Below, piece by piece: positions 5,093-5,144 of a stretch of DNA of 5,144 nt. The stretch lies in contig JAAEPW010000484.1 in assembly GCA_024232355.1 (NCBI GenBank), positions 1 to 5,144 of the forward strand, given 5' to 3'. Origin of the DNA: Chloroflexota bacterium. Its GTDB lineage: Bacteria > Chloroflexota > Anaerolineae > B4-G1. How positions within the stretch are numbered: position 1 is the first letter of the stretch; every line of letters begins with the position of its first letter. The notes beneath the pieces are model-generated. The model made no database searches. It had not been told where the DNA came from and saw nothing but the letters and a program-made list of their open reading frames with translations. Made by a program: the position numbers and the translations under genes.

Positions 5093-5144
5093 GTCAGTAG
5101 CCATAGGCAAGAACTAGTTCGAGCCAGTGACTAACCCAGGGCTA

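Larger units (their letters stand above)
5019..5144 (-). mobile_element. 3' end of a group II intron (rest beyond the window edge)
   Basis: Read on the - strand, the sequence ends with a domain V-like hairpin (5092-5060), a G-rich joiner, a domain VI-like hairpin (5050-5031) and CTACCCGGCAC. The order, spacing and the CCGGTTCCGTGGGGGG junction are those of bacterial group II introns, whose 3' ends are often mis-annotated as small ORFs starting in domain V. A 3' splice site after 5019 would end in AC, fitting the AY rule, and puts an unpaired A (5027) eight bases upstream, fitting the branch point. Bases 5144-5093 carry no recognisable reverse transcriptase C-terminus: all three frames are soon stopped. 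The intron may thus lack its protein here, or the ORF ends further upstream. The 3' exon is the CHAT gene's downstream region. Confidence 0.7.

Overview
The window looks like an accessory region of a bacterial chromosome, most likely from a Chloroflexota (Anaerolineae-like) organism. This is inferred from a GC-rich background, short dispersed hairpin repeats between genes, and a CHAT module of a style familiar from Chloroflexota and Cyanobacteria. No marker gene fixes the taxonomy.

Layout: (1) 1-469, + strand: the 3' end of a gene resembling the C-terminus of COG3459/GH94-type sugar phosphorylases. (2) 470-794: a convergent intergenic region holding one dispersed repeat and a run of five hairpins, the last shaped like a terminator. 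(3) 795-1442, - strand: a 215-residue, helix-rich, soluble-looking protein of unknown function with a clear ribosome binding site. (4) 1443-2277: more than 800 bases with no convincing gene. It holds an 11-unit array of alternating 21/20-base repeats, an exact five-unit array of 32-base repeats matching the 3' tail of 16S rRNA (anti-Shine-Dalgarno), a run of 11 G, and a good extended -10 promoter with a leader that can fold over the ribosome binding site. (5) 2278-4932, + strand: a large membrane protein of about 884 residues, with six N-terminal membrane segments, a beta-rich ectodomain of about 420 residues, one more membrane segment, and a cytoplasmic CHAT (caspase-like) protease domain with its His-Cys pair intact. 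(6) 4933-5144: a terminator-like hairpin, then the 3' end of a group II intron on the - strand, with domains V and VI visible and the rest outside the window.

The main point of interest is the CHAT gene. It has the architecture of a transmembrane receptor protease: ectodomain outside, caspase-like effector inside. Its CHAT part begins at an in-frame ATG (4339) preceded by a near-ideal Shine-Dalgarno, so the same gene could also yield a free CHAT protein of 197 residues. Base composition rises sharply at the CHAT module, which suggests that a once separate CHAT gene was fused to the sensor part. No partner gene (substrate, gasdermin, nuclease) is seen in the window, so a defence or cell-death role is inference only.
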